Shown: positions 9,117 to 17,799 of the stretch, in pieces
Position numbering within the stretch: position 1 is the first letter of the stretch
How the letters are laid out: each line of letters begins with the position of its first letter
Assembly: GCF_000166295.1 (NCBI RefSeq)
Contig: NC_017506.1
Location: forward strand, 2,914,001 to 2,978,000
DNA: 64,000 nucleotides
Direction of reading: 5' to 3'
Origin: Marinobacter adhaerens HP15
GTDB taxonomy: Bacteria > Pseudomonadota > Gammaproteobacteria > Pseudomonadales > Oleiphilaceae
The notes under the pieces: generated by a model
What the model saw: only the letters and a program-made list of their open reading frames with translations
Told to the model about the DNA's origin: nothing
Databases searched by the model: none
Translations under genes and position numbers: made by a program

Positions 9117-10400
9117 ATGACCACTGAACCTACACCCAAAGAACAGGATTATCCCTTAAGCCCGGTTCCCATGGATCAGCGCAAAAGCGTCTGGTCCATG
9201 GGGTTGGTGCTCCTCGGCTTTACTTTCTTTACCGCCACCATGTGGGCCGGTGGCAGCGTTGGTGTTGCCTTCGACTTTTCCACAATGTTGATGGTTCTGG
9301 CGGTCGGCAATCTGCTGCTGGGGCTGTACGCAGCAGGACTGGGTTATATCGCCGCGAAGACTGGCCTGAACACAGCCCTGATGAGCCGGTTCACCTTTGG
9401 CGAGCTGGGCAGCAAGCTGTCCGACTTTATTCTGGGTTTCACCCAGATTGGCTGGTACGCCTGGGGCACGGCCACTATGGCAATTCTGCTGGTCAAACTC
9501 ACCGGGATGCCGGAAGGGATGACAACACCGCTGATGGTGCTGTTCGGGTTCGCCTTCTGTGTTACTGCGTTTATCGGTTACCAAGGACTGGAGTGGCTAT
9601 CGAGGGTTGCCGTCCCCGCCATGATTATTCTGGTCGCCGTCAGTATGTCCATCGCCACATCCGATGCCGGCGGCCTTTCCGGGCTGCTGGCTATTACCCC
9701 GACCAATGAGATGAGCGTTGCAGCTGCAATCACGCTGGTCTTCGGCACCTTTGTCAGTGGCGGCACCCAGGCCACCAACTGGACCCGCTTCGCGAAATCC
9801 GGCAAAACCGCTGTGATCGCCACATTGCTTGCGTTCTTCCTTGGCAACGGTCTGATGACCCTGATCGGCGCCTTAGGTGCCCTCGTTTACCAGCAAGCCG
9901 ACATCGTCGACATCATGGTCGCCCAGGGCCTCGCCACACTCGGTATCCTGATGCTGTTCCTGAATCTCTGGACCACCCAGGACAACACGGTTTACAACTT
10001 TGCGGTCGCGGGCTGCAACCTGATCCGTACCCGCCGCCGCAAGTCGGTGACCATTGCTGGTGCCGCGATCGGAACAGTTCTGGCGGTACTGGGCATGTAC
10101 GAATGGCTGATCCCGTTCCTTGTTCTGCTTGGCACCTTTATCCCGCCGATCGGTGGCGTCATCATGGCAAGCTACTTTGTCGGCTATAAACGCCAGTATC
10201 CGGACCTGACCACGGTTACGCTGCCAGCCTTCAACTTCCCTGGGCTCGCGGCCTACGCCATTGGCTCCGCAGCCGCCTATACTTCTCCCTGGATTGCGCC
10301 CATTGTGGGTGTTCTCGTCGCGGCCCTGAGCTACAGCATCATTCTGGTTGTCAGCGAAGCGGTCCGTGAGCGTAAAGCCCAGGTGATGGGAGCGATCTGA
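9117..10400 (+). CDS. codB: Cytosine permease (NCS1 family)
   Basis: The 427-residue protein has about twelve membrane helices and the NCS1 pattern: an N-terminal YPLSPVPMDQRKS segment, then FTFFTATMWAGGSVG and later IGWYAWGTATMAILL and NWTRFAKSG. These match E. coli CodB, which imports cytosine. It is the first gene of a codB-regulator-codA operon; its stop codon abuts the GTG start of the regulator without a gap. Because the downstream deaminase may prefer 5-methylcytosine, the transporter could carry a broader set of pyrimidines. That is inferred from context only. Confidence 0.93.
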   Translation: MTTEPTPKEQDYPLSPVPMDQRKSVWSMGLVLLGFTFFTATMWAGGSVGVAFDFSTMLMVLAVGNLLLGLYAAGLGYIAAKTGLNTALMSRFTFGELGSKLSDFILGFTQIGWYAWGTATMAILLVKLTGMPEGMTTPLMVLFGFAFCVTAFIGYQGLEWLSRVAVPAMIILVAVSMSIATSDAGGLSGLLAITPTNEMSVAAAITLVFGTFVSGGTQATNWTRFAKSGKTAVIATLLAFFLGNGLMTLIGALGALVYQQADIVDIMVAQGLATLGILMLFLNLWTTQDNTVYNFAVAGCNLIRTRRRKSVTIAGAAIGTVLAVLGMYEWLIPFLVLLGTFIPPIGGVIMASYFVGYKRQYPDLTTVTLPAFNFPGLAAYAIGSAAAYTSPWIAPIVGVLVAALSYSIILVVSEAVRERKAQVMGAI

Positions 10401-11024
10401 GTGACCCTGCGATGCCGGAACGTGCCACACCTCCCCGGCCTGGATGCCATTCGGCTCCGGGGCGGGGAGTCCGCCGGAGATAACCCGGTACGCTGGCCCT
10501 ATGTAGCGGAAAACCGCTCGTTCAAAAGCTGGGTCAAAGGTGGCGAACTGGTATTTGTTACCGGCATCAGCCGGCATCGCAGCCCCCAGAATCTGGCGGA
10601 ATGCCTGTATGAGGGTAAGGAATGCAATGTCTCCGGACTCGTTGTCCTGACCGGAGATGCTTACATCGGTCAACTACCGAACACGTTATGCCGGCTGGCC
10701 GACGAGCTTGCGATACCTCTGTTCGAACAGCCCTATTCTCTGCCCATGGTGGAAGTCACGGAAGCCATCGGCAGGGCCATTGTCTGGTCCGAACACACAT
10801 CGGTCGAGCAGATGGACCATAACCTTCTAGCCGATTCTGCCGACTTGCTCGATGCCTGGATCGCCTGCCGGGGCAACCAGAGTGCTATGGCAGAAGCATT
10901 AGGCTGCCACAGAAACACAATACGCAACCGAATGAACCAGCTCAGTGAATCAATGCCTGGCCAGGGCACCCCGACAGAACAATTCAGAACACTGTTACTG
11001 GCACACCTGCTACTGAAACCATAG
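10401..11024 (+). CDS. Compact PucR-type transcriptional regulator
   Basis: A 207-residue protein with an N-terminal PucR ligand domain (residues ~5-128, containing SGLVVLTGDAYI and a late FEQPYSLPMVEVTEAIGRAI) and a C-terminal helix-turn-helix of the PucR/CdaR type (~158-182, AEALGCHRNTIRNRM). The long central CdaR/GGDEF-like domain usual in PucR proteins of about 500 residues is absent. The start is GTG at 10401, directly after the codB stop. Placement inside a cytosine operon suggests it senses a nucleobase and controls codB and codA. No metal or catalytic motif is visible. Confidence 0.82.
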   Translation: MTLRCRNVPHLPGLDAIRLRGGESAGDNPVRWPYVAENRSFKSWVKGGELVFVTGISRHRSPQNLAECLYEGKECNVSGLVVLTGDAYIGQLPNTLCRLADELAIPLFEQPYSLPMVEVTEAIGRAIVWSEHTSVEQMDHNLLADSADLLDAWIACRGNQSAMAEALGCHRNTIRNRMNQLSESMPGQGTPTEQFRTLLLAHLLLKP

Positions 11025-11053
11025 ATGCGGGTTAGCCACTGACCGGAGATAAA

Positions 11054-12310
11054 ATGACTAAACCATTGAATGCAATAGCGAACGCACGTCTACAGGGCCG
11101 GGATGGGCTATTCCGGCTTGAGATCAGCAACGGACGCTTTTCAGGTATCACCGCCCAAGCCGAAAATACCACCGCCAATGAAGGCGAGCTGGATGCCGGA
11201 GGAAATCTGGTCACCGCCCCTTTCGTGGAGCCACACATCCATCTCGACGCCGCGATGACCGCCGGGGAGCCGCGCTGGAACAAGAGCGGCACCCTGTTTG
11301 AAGGCATTGAATGCTGGTCCGAGCGCAAGAAAACCCTGAGCCACGACGATGTGATCAGTCGCGCCAGCCAGACGCTGAAGCTCTTTGCCGCCCATGGCAT
11401 CCAGTACGTGCGTACCCACGTGGATGTGACCGATCCGAACCTGACTGCCCTCAAGGCCATGCTTGAGGTTCGCGAACAGACCGCATCCTTCGTTGACCTG
11501 CAGATCGTCGCGTTTCCCCAGGAGGGCATCTGGTCTTTCAAAAACGGGCGTGAGCTCATGGAGGAAGCCGTGCGTCTCGGCGCTGATGTGGTGGGTGGCA
11601 TTCCCCACTTCGAGTTTACCCGGGATTACGGTGCAGAGTCGGTTCGCTGGCTGATGGAGCTTGCCCATAAAAACGACCGACTGGTGGATGTTCACTGCGA
11701 CGAAATTGATGACCCGGAATCCCGGTTCCTCGAAGTTCTGGCCGCCGAGGCCCTGAGACTCGACTACGGTTCCAGGGTATCCGCCAGCCATACCTGTGCC
11801 ATGGGCTCCTATAACGATGCCTACTGCAGCCGCCTGTTTCGATTGCTGAAAAAGTCAGGCCTGCGCTTTCTTTCCATGCCCACTGAAAGCCTGCATTTGC
11901 AGGGCCGATTCGACAGCTATCCCAAACGCCGTGGCATCACCCGGGTCCCCGAGCTGCTTGATGCCGGACTGAAAGTCGCCTTTGGCCAGGACTCAATTCG
12001 CGACCCCTGGTATCCAATGGGCAATGGCAACATGCTCCGGACCCTTGATGTCGGCCTGCACGCCTGCCATATGCTGGGCATGAGCTGGATCGACCGTTCA
12101 CTGGAGCTGATCACCGAGAATGGCGCGGCTGCGCTTGACCTTGATGAGTATGGCCTTGACGAAGGGATGCCAGCACGATGTGTGGTTCTTCAGGGGGCCA
12201 CGCCCTATGAAGTGCTACTCGGGCAGCGACCGGTGCTGGCGTCTGTAAGGGACGGGCAGGTGTTGGTCCGGCGGGAGGCCTGCCATCCGGGAACCGGCCT
12301 GATGCTTTAA
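11054..12310 (+). CDS. codA: Cytosine deaminase family enzyme, likely active on 5-methylcytosine
   Basis: A 418-residue amidohydrolase whose residue numbering matches E. coli CodA through the catalytic core. Metal ligands His61 and His63 (PHIHLDA), His214 with catalytic Glu217 (HCDEIDD), His246 (SHTCAMGSYN) and Asp313 are all present, as is the LQGRFDSYPKRRG segment. At position 314 it has Ser (FGQDSIRDPWYP) where E. coli CodA has Asp. Loss of Asp314 was the criterion used to discover bacterial 5-methylcytosine deaminases in Klebsiella, Rhodobacter and Corynebacterium. So the enzyme probably converts 5-methylcytosine to thymine, with or without cytosine to uracil. A ribosome-binding site (CGGAG) lies six bases before the ATG. 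It is the last gene of the codB operon. Confidence 0.92.
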   Translation: MTKPLNAIANARLQGRDGLFRLEISNGRFSGITAQAENTTANEGELDAGGNLVTAPFVEPHIHLDAAMTAGEPRWNKSGTLFEGIECWSERKKTLSHDDVISRASQTLKLFAAHGIQYVRTHVDVTDPNLTALKAMLEVREQTASFVDLQIVAFPQEGIWSFKNGRELMEEAVRLGADVVGGIPHFEFTRDYGAESVRWLMELAHKNDRLVDVHCDEIDDPESRFLEVLAAEALRLDYGSRVSASHTCAMGSYNDAYCSRLFRLLKKSGLRFLSMPTESLHLQGRFDSYPKRRGITRVPELLDAGLKVAFGQDSIRDPWYPMGNGNMLRTLDVGLHACHMLGMSWIDRSLELITENGAAALDLDEYGLDEGMPARCVVLQGATPYEVLLGQRPVLASVRDGQVLVRREACHPGTGLML

Positions 12311-12324
12311 GAGCAGTGTGCGGC

Positions 12325-12804
12325 TCAGAATAAAAGCGTGAGGCCGCCGGTCACCACGGCGAACAGCACGGATAAACCAATCACGGTCCGCCAGGGGAAA
12401 GGCGGAGGCGGAGGTTCAATCGCCAACTCCTTTTCTAGGTAGTTACGAAGCAGACGGGTGTTGCGGGTGTTAGCTTTGTAAACCGCGTCGAAGGCATCGC
12501 CTACCACTGGCAACAGCCCGCCGAGAAAGTCGATGCCCATATTCTGCAACATGCGCATCTTCACCGCCTTGGTGGCTCCCGCTCGCTGCGCTTCCACCAG
12601 TACGTATCCGGCCAGGACCAGGCCCACGGCGTCCCCCACCACGGGCAGCAGGCCAATCACGGCCTCCGCGCCAATCCGTACATTGGTGAACGGAATAGCG
12701 ATGTTGCTATCGGTAAAGCGGCTGAACTTATCCAGCCGTGCCAGAATGGCCCGTTGCCGGGCTTCGGATGGTTTCGGCATTCTCTCTCCAACGAAGGCGC
12801 TCAC
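12325..12804 (-). CDS. DUF4112 domain-containing membrane protein
   Basis: A 159-residue protein with the duplicated DUF4112 signature GLLPVVGDAVG and GLLPVVGDAFD, separated by a helix, plus a C-terminal membrane helix (residues ~138-157) after a proline run. Function is unknown. Its ATG overlaps the stop of the FrnE-type DsbA gene (ATGA), so the two are probably coupled; a shorter start at MPKPSE is possible. It ends 14 bp from the convergent codA stop. Confidence 0.88.
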   Translation of the reverse strand: MSAFVGERMPKPSEARQRAILARLDKFSRFTDSNIAIPFTNVRIGAEAVIGLLPVVGDAVGLVLAGYVLVEAQRAGATKAVKMRMLQNMGIDFLGGLLPVVGDAFDAVYKANTRNTRLLRNYLEKELAIEPPPPPFPWRTVIGLSVLFAVVTGGLTLLF

Positions 12805-13448
12805 TCAGGCTTTGCGCTGATTTCTTCGAATGCCTGAACCAGGGTGTCGGGTTCCTGGGCGCCGGAGATCAGGTATTTACCGTTCACGATGAAGGCCGGC
12901 ACCGCAGAAACACCGGCCTGTTGATAGGTTGCTTCATCTTCGCGTACCACGTTGGCGAATTCATCGGAATCCAGAATCTGCTTTGCCCTCCCGCGGTCCA
13001 GCCCCAGGCTCTCGACACAGGCCAGCAACACGTCCTGGTCTGAAACGTCTTCCGCCTTTCCAAAGTAAGCCTCGAAGAGCGCCTGCTTCATCTCCGTCTG
13101 CTTGCCCTGCTCAGCCGCCCACTTCACCAGCCGATGGGCGTCGAAGGTATTGCAGGTGAAGCGCTCCTGCATTTTCTCAAAGTTGAGGCCCAGATCTTTC
13201 GCGATCGTCATCATCTGATCCTGGGTCGCGCGCATTTCCTGCTCACTTCGACCGTACTTGCGGGCCAGGGCCGGCAGGATGGGCTCGCCCGTGCCAGAGT
13301 GGTCCGGGTTCAGTTCAAACGCGTGCCATTGCAGGCCGAATTCATACTCCGACGCCAACTGTTTCATAGCCTGTTCCAGGCGGGCATAACCAATCGCGCA
13401 CCATGGGCAGGCGATGTCGGAAACAATGTCTATGCTGATCGTTTTCAT
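12801..13448 (-). CDS. FrnE-like DsbA family oxidoreductase
   Basis: A 215-residue cytoplasmic thioredoxin-fold protein with no signal peptide. The active site Cys14-Pro-Trp-Cys17 directly follows the first strand (DIVSDIACPWC). The internal helical insertion contains NTFDAHRLVKWA, and the cis-Pro motif is GVSAVPAFIV; both are typical of the FrnE/2-hydroxychromene-2-carboxylate isomerase-like branch. It likely catalyses cytoplasmic thiol-disulfide exchange; the substrate is unknown. It is the first gene of a pair with DUF4112. Confidence 0.9.
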   Translation of the reverse strand: MKTISIDIVSDIACPWCAIGYARLEQAMKQLASEYEFGLQWHAFELNPDHSGTGEPILPALARKYGRSEQEMRATQDQMMTIAKDLGLNFEKMQERFTCNTFDAHRLVKWAAEQGKQTEMKQALFEAYFGKAEDVSDQDVLLACVESLGLDRGRAKQILDSDEFANVVREDEATYQQAGVSAVPAFIVNGKYLISGAQEPDTLVQAFEEISAKPE

Positions 13449-13505
13449 GGGGTATCCCGTTAATTGCGTTTAGACACGATACTGCCAGCCTAACACGGAG
13501 ACAGA

Positions 13506-14399
13506 TCAGCCATCTCCCGCCAGATGTTCCCGGATCAGCTCTGCCATCTGCCGGGCCGGTTCAGTCGGACGGCCCGACGGCCGATGCAGTGCCATCTCGA
13601 TGGATTGCAGGGCCGGCATACCGCTTCGTTCGTCCAGAACCCGCAGCTGGGGTGTGAGCATATCGCGGGTTACGGGCACCACCGCCAATCCGGCCACGAC
13701 AACGGGCATCAATCCTGTCATCGACTGGCTTGAGTAGGCCAGGCGCCATTGCCGACCCGCAGAAAACAGCGCCTGTTCTGCCACCTCTCTGAACACATCA
13801 GCGCCCGGCGAGTAAAGCGCGAGAGGAATGGGATCTGTCAGGGACGGTTGTTTCTCGGCGCCAACCGCCCACACCAATGGCTCCCGGCGAATCACTTCGC
13901 CCCCGGGAGAGCGGGTCTGACGGGTCACAACCGCCAGGTCCAGCTCACCAGCCTGCACCTGCTCCAGCAGCCTGACGCTTGATCCGCAGATAACCTGCAG
14001 CTGAACCGCCGGGAACAGCTGGCTGAAATGGGAGAGAACGGAGGTCAGCAGAAACGCATAGTCTTCCGGGATACCCAGGCTCAGCTGCCCCGATACCTGC
14101 CGCTGCCTTAGCGAATCCAGTGCCTCGTTGTTAAGGGCCAGCATCTTCCGGGCGTAACCGATCAGTTGCTCGCCCTCCGCGGTAAACCGAATACGCCGGC
14201 CCTCTCGCTCGTGAAGGGACACCTCCAACAGGGCTTCCAGGCGATGCAACTGCATGCTGACAGTTGACTGGGTATAGGCAAGCCGGTCAGCCGCCGCGGT
14301 TACCGTTCCCGTGTCGGCAATGGCCACCAGTGTTTGCAGCACGTTCAGATCCAGAATACGGGGACGCAATTCATCAACTCTTGTGATGCTTTTAATCAC
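13506..14399 (-). CDS. LysR family transcriptional regulator
   Basis: A 297-residue LTTR. The winged helix lies at about residues 17-75 (TVTAAADRLAYTQSTVSMQLHRLE), followed by the effector domain. The start is GTG at 14399 with a 16-residue extension before the conserved LNVLQTLVAI. A later in-frame TTG before LRPRIL is possible. It is divergent from an EamA transporter gene across only 82 bp, the normal arrangement for an LTTR and its target. The effector is unknown. Confidence 0.88.
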   Translation of the reverse strand: MIKSITRVDELRPRILDLNVLQTLVAIADTGTVTAAADRLAYTQSTVSMQLHRLEALLEVSLHEREGRRIRFTAEGEQLIGYARKMLALNNEALDSLRQRQVSGQLSLGIPEDYAFLLTSVLSHFSQLFPAVQLQVICGSSVRLLEQVQAGELDLAVVTRQTRSPGGEVIRREPLVWAVGAEKQPSLTDPIPLALYSPGADVFREVAEQALFSAGRQWRLAYSSQSMTGLMPVVVAGLAVVPVTRDMLTPQLRVLDERSGMPALQSIEMALHRPSGRPTEPARQMAELIREHLAGDG

Positions 14400-14481
14400 T
14401 AAACGTTGTTTTTGTGATATCTCAAGCGAGTATATCCTCCCGCTGTCAGATCACAACACACCAGCTAAAGGAGGACTGCCC

Positions 14482-15384
14482 ATGAGGATTGTCAACGCGC
14501 CCATACGTCTGCCCAACATCCTGAGCATCATCGCGGCTCTGGTTGCCGTCGTTCTGTGGGCTGTTGCCCCTTTGCTGGTCGATGCAGCGCGTTCCATCCC
14601 GCCCTTCCAGCTTACGACCATCGCCCTGATCAGTGGCGCACTGGCCGTGCTGCCCATGAGTTTCCGGGGCCGCGAAGCGCGTAAATCTGTGAAAGTGTCC
14701 TGGCAATGGAAGCTGGTGATTTTCGGTCTTGTGCCTTTGCTGGTTCTGGGGGCGGTCGGCGCCTACCTGGCCGGGCTTGGCATGGCACCCACCGCAGAGG
14801 CGTCATTGATCACCTATACCTGGCCGGTCATGTTCATCCTTATCAGCCAGTGGGCCTTCCATCGGCGGATCGCCCTCCCGGTTATTGCGGGGGCACTGAT
14901 TGCCTTTTCCGGCGCGGCTTTGCTGCTGGGCCCGGAGGCCCTGAATAATGGTTTTTCAGGCAACCTGACCGGTTACGGGCTGGCCCTTCTGGCTGGGGGT
15001 TGCTGGGCTCTTTACTCCTGGATCTGCCAGGCAACACCCGTAGCGATCGCTCCTGTAATGCCAGGCCTGTTCCTTCTGGCTGGCGCCGGAGCCGCAGCCG
15101 CAGATACCGTTTCCGGCTCCGCCCATGTGCTGCCTTCAGGAACCGCGCTCGCCGCTGGTGTCGCCCTGGGTCTGGGTCCATATGGCCTGGCCATGGTGGC
15201 CTGGGATCTGGCATTGAGGAAAGGCCCTACCGCACTGGTGGGCAGCCTGGCCTATGCGGTACCTGTGCTGGCCGCTCTTTTCCTGGTACTGGCCGGAATT
15301 GCCGCGCCAGACTGGCGGCTTCCGCTGGCTGCGATGCTCGTAGTTCTTGGTTCGCTGGTGGCAGCCAGCCGTCGACGAGCCTGA
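14482..15384 (+). CDS. EamA/DMT family transporter
   Basis: A 300-residue protein with ten predicted membrane helices in two homologous EamA halves (residues ~12-150 and ~160-298). The start ATG 14482 has a strong AAAGGAGG site seven bases upstream, which rules out longer in-frame starts. EamA proteins export or import small metabolites. Divergence from a LysR gene and the position upstream of a small protein gene and tenA invite the idea of thiamine-precursor transport, but the sequence itself does not show the substrate. Confidence 0.88.
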   Translation: MRIVNAPIRLPNILSIIAALVAVVLWAVAPLLVDAARSIPPFQLTTIALISGALAVLPMSFRGREARKSVKVSWQWKLVIFGLVPLLVLGAVGAYLAGLGMAPTAEASLITYTWPVMFILISQWAFHRRIALPVIAGALIAFSGAALLLGPEALNNGFSGNLTGYGLALLAGGCWALYSWICQATPVAIAPVMPGLFLLAGAGAAAADTVSGSAHVLPSGTALAAGVALGLGPYGLAMVAWDLALRKGPTALVGSLAYAVPVLAALFLVLAGIAAPDWRLPLAAMLVVLGSLVAASRRRA

Positions 15385-15494
15385 ACCTGACACATCGTCG
15401 AGCAAGGCGACCAGTCCAAGGCTACCTATCGGCCTTTCCCGGAAGAGATGCGTATACTCCTCATGTGTAACTCAAACCGCAGAGGAGTATGCCA

Positions 15495-15707
15495 ATGGCC
15501 GACGAAGACACGCTCACCGCCCTGAAAACCGCCTTCACCTTCATGCCCCAACCGGTCGAAATCAATCGGTTCGAATACGGCGACGATGCTGACCGAATTC
15601 TCGCGCAGGTGAATTTTGTGCGGGAAGTACTGGTCAGTCACGGCATTGATCCGGAAGAAGTCGCCGGTGAGATCAACCCGGACTCGTCACCGAATTCCTG
15701 TTACTGA
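15495..15707 (+). CDS. Small conserved-looking protein of unknown function
   Basis: A 70-residue soluble acidic protein I do not recognise. A ribosome-binding site (AGAGGAG) stands seven bases before ATG 15495, which makes this start better than the ATG six bases earlier. The sequence is helix-forming in the middle (ADRILAQVNFVREVLVSHG) and ends in the polar tail SSPNSCY. It lies 25 bp before tenA and is probably in its transcript. No cofactor motif is visible. Confidence 0.65.
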   Translation: MADEDTLTALKTAFTFMPQPVEINRFEYGDDADRILAQVNFVREVLVSHGIDPEEVAGEINPDSSPNSCY

Positions 15708-15731
15708 GTCGACCGTCCTCCAGGAGAAAGC

Positions 15732-16400
15732 ATGCCTTATCAGTTCGAAGACCTGAAAAAGAGCTGTCAGACGGAATGGCAAGCCTACATTGAGCACAGC
15801 TTTGTGCAGCAACTGGGTAATGCGTCGTTGGCGCCCGAAGCGTTCCAGCATTACCTCAAGCAGGACTACCTGTTTCTGATCCAGTTCGCGCGTGCCTTTG
15901 CTCTTGCAGCCTATAAAAGCCCGACACTGTCGGATCTCCGCCAGGCCAAGGAAGGTTTGCAGGCCATTGTGGATGTGGAGCTGGATTTGCACATCAGCTA
16001 CTGCAAGGAATGGGGAATTTCCGAACAAGAGCTGGCCGAACTACCGGAAGCCCGCGCCACACTCGCCTACACGCGCTATGTTCTGGATACCGGCAACCGT
16101 GGTGATCTGCTGGACCTCCACGTCGCCCTGTCGCCTTGCATGGTGGGTTACGGTGAAATCGCCAACTGGCTGAACAGCCGGGCGGAAACGATTCGGGGTG
16201 AGAACAACCCTTACGACGCCTGGATCGCCATGTACGAGAGCGACGAGTTCCAGGACGCTATGCAGGCAGAGATCAGCTGGCTCAATGAGCGACTGGCCGA
16301 AGTCTCCCCCGCCCGCTTTAAGGAACTAACCCGGATTTTTAGCGACGCCACCCGGCTTGAGATTGATTTCTGGGAAATGGGCTTGAAGCAGAGCGATTAA
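15732..16400 (+). CDS. tenA: TenA family aminopyrimidine aminohydrolase / thiaminase II
   Basis: A 222-residue all-helical protein of standard TenA length. Key residues are visible: Asp45 in KQDYLFL, Cys136 in LSPCMVGYGE and Glu210 in RLEIDFW. These correspond to the substrate-binding Asp, nucleophilic Cys and acid Glu of Bacillus TenA. Family members hydrolyse aminomethylpyrimidine thiamine breakdown products for salvage. I see no TPP riboswitch upstream. The neighbours are a small protein gene just before it and an EamA transporter further upstream, which may supply the precursor. Confidence 0.92.
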   Translation: MPYQFEDLKKSCQTEWQAYIEHSFVQQLGNASLAPEAFQHYLKQDYLFLIQFARAFALAAYKSPTLSDLRQAKEGLQAIVDVELDLHISYCKEWGISEQELAELPEARATLAYTRYVLDTGNRGDLLDLHVALSPCMVGYGEIANWLNSRAETIRGENNPYDAWIAMYESDEFQDAMQAEISWLNERLAEVSPARFKELTRIFSDATRLEIDFWEMGLKQSD

Positions 16401-16426
16401 CCTGCGCTACCAGCTTTGCAGTTGGC

Positions 16427-16452
16427 GCGCAGGCTGGAGTTCAAGCCTGCGC
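16427..16452. terminator. GC-rich hairpin between convergent tenA and NADAR genes
   Basis: An 8-bp perfect stem (GCGCAGGC / GCCTGCGC) with a 10-base loop lies just after tenA and overlaps the end of the NADAR gene. A third copy of the arm (CCTGCGC at 16401) could pair with the same strand. No T-run follows, so intrinsic termination is doubtful. Confidence 0.35.
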
Positions 16453-16920
16453 CGCCCGCTCTTCCCGCAATCTGGCCCGCACATTCATCAACACTTTCCC
16501 GTACCGGTTTTCACCCCGCCGATCCCGGCCACAACCCCAGAAATAATCGAAATTGCTGTTTTCAACGATTTTCGTGTCGCCGGTATCCAGCAGAGCCTCC
16601 GCCAGCTCGGGGTGGGTGCGGCAGCGCACGTAGATCCCCCGCGTCATAACGGTTTCGCGCACCTGTTTCCAATCCCGCCGCAGGCTCTTGTGACGCTTGC
16701 GCCCAAGCTTTCCTGCCTTGCCGGGCGTGTCGGCGCTGCGCACCTTTTCCTGGCGGTTGTCGTCAGTGAACTTCATTCCCTGGAAGTAGTGTTCCACGGT
16801 TGGCCAGATCTTGCCTTCCAACTCGAAGCTGTAGGGGGCATGGGTGCCCAGCGGGTTTTCCGGGTCGGTTCGTGACATGAACAGATCGTTCTCGCCGTTG
16901 TCGTCGGGGAAGAGAGACAT
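16441..16920 (-). CDS. NADAR family N-glycosidase (YbiA-like)
   Basis: A 159-residue protein with the NADAR/YbiA pattern: an early SFELEGKIWPTVEHYFQGMKF, the helix RDWKQVRETVMTRGI, LLDTGDTKIVENSNFDYFWGCG and the closing GKVLMNVRARL. Family members cleave N-glycosidic bonds in ADP-ribosyl-like or riboflavin-intermediate substrates; YbiA acts on early riboflavin intermediates and other members remove ADP-ribose from guanine. Which applies here cannot be read from the sequence. It is a monocistronic gene, convergent with tenA. Confidence 0.9.
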   Translation of the reverse strand: MSLFPDDNGENDLFMSRTDPENPLGTHAPYSFELEGKIWPTVEHYFQGMKFTDDNRQEKVRSADTPGKAGKLGRKRHKSLRRDWKQVRETVMTRGIYVRCRTHPELAEALLDTGDTKIVENSNFDYFWGCGRDRRGENRYGKVLMNVRARLREERAAQA

Positions 16921-17017
16921 TCGTGCAATCCTTTAAAAATAAGTGGTCCTGCAATACCCCCTAGTATCAACGAGTCCGCGCCAGGGGTCACGCCAATAAA
17001 TCTGCTCATCTGCAAGA

Positions 17018-17710
17018 CTAGAGATCTCGCAGGTATCCAGCACCCAGCTGTGCAATCTGGCCCCGAATCCAGGCCACTCGCTCCAACACATACGACGATG
17101 GCGAATTGACCCGCAGGACTTTCGGATTCGGGAGTACGGCCGCGAGCAGCGCGGCCTGGTACTCGGTAAGGTGACGGGCAGGCTTGCCGAAGTAGGCCTG
17201 GCTGGCGGCTTCAACGCCATAAATTCCGGGGCCAAACTCGGCAATATTCAGATAAACTTCCAGTACCCGCTGCTTTGACCAGAGGCCGTCTATTACAAGT
17301 GCCAACCCCGCCTCGATGGCCTTGCGAATGAAACTGCGACCGTTCCAGAGAAAGAGGTTCTTGGCCGTTTGCTGGGTGATGGTACTGGCTCCTCGAAGCC
17401 CGTCGCCGGCCCGGTACTCCGAGAGCGCCTGGCGAACCGCCTCAAAATCCACGCCCACATGATGCGGGAATCGCTGGTCCTCGCTGGCGACCACCGCCAG
17501 CGGCATCCAGGGAGAGATCTCGCCAATGGGCACCCATTCGTGGGCGAGGGATTTGTTCGCGCCCTGAAGCTGATAACCCAGCATGAAGGCCGAGGTGGGT
17601 GGATTTACGAACCGGAACATCAGGACCACCAACAGCACCAGCACGATAGCGCCGGCGCATAGCAGCAAAAACCATCGCAAAAGCTTGCGACCACCTGATG
17701 CTCTGGCCAT
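17018..17710 (-). CDS. mtgA: Monofunctional biosynthetic peptidoglycan transglycosylase
   Basis: A 230-residue GT51 enzyme anchored by one N-terminal membrane helix (residues ~10-35). It polymerises lipid II into glycan strands in the periplasm. The catalytic Glu77 lies in ASEDQRFPHHVGVD, and the other GT51 motifs GASTITQQTAKNLFL, RKAIEAGLAL and KQRVLEVYLNIAEFG are intact. No transpeptidase domain follows, as expected for MtgA. Confidence 0.95.
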   Translation of the reverse strand: MARASGGRKLLRWFLLLCAGAIVLVLLVVLMFRFVNPPTSAFMLGYQLQGANKSLAHEWVPIGEISPWMPLAVVASEDQRFPHHVGVDFEAVRQALSEYRAGDGLRGASTITQQTAKNLFLWNGRSFIRKAIEAGLALVIDGLWSKQRVLEVYLNIAEFGPGIYGVEAASQAYFGKPARHLTEYQAALLAAVLPNPKVLRVNSPSSYVLERVAWIRGQIAQLGAGYLRDL

Positions 17711-17799
17711 CAGTTCAAATCCTCATCTTTGTACGAGCGAGTTCCCGGCCATAATTGACCAACGGGCCGCACAGCGCGCAAACTGCTTATAGCGATTCT

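Noticed and set aside
15385..15488. Possible TPP riboswitch before the small protein and tenA
   Set aside because: No conserved THI-box core could be found in the gap.
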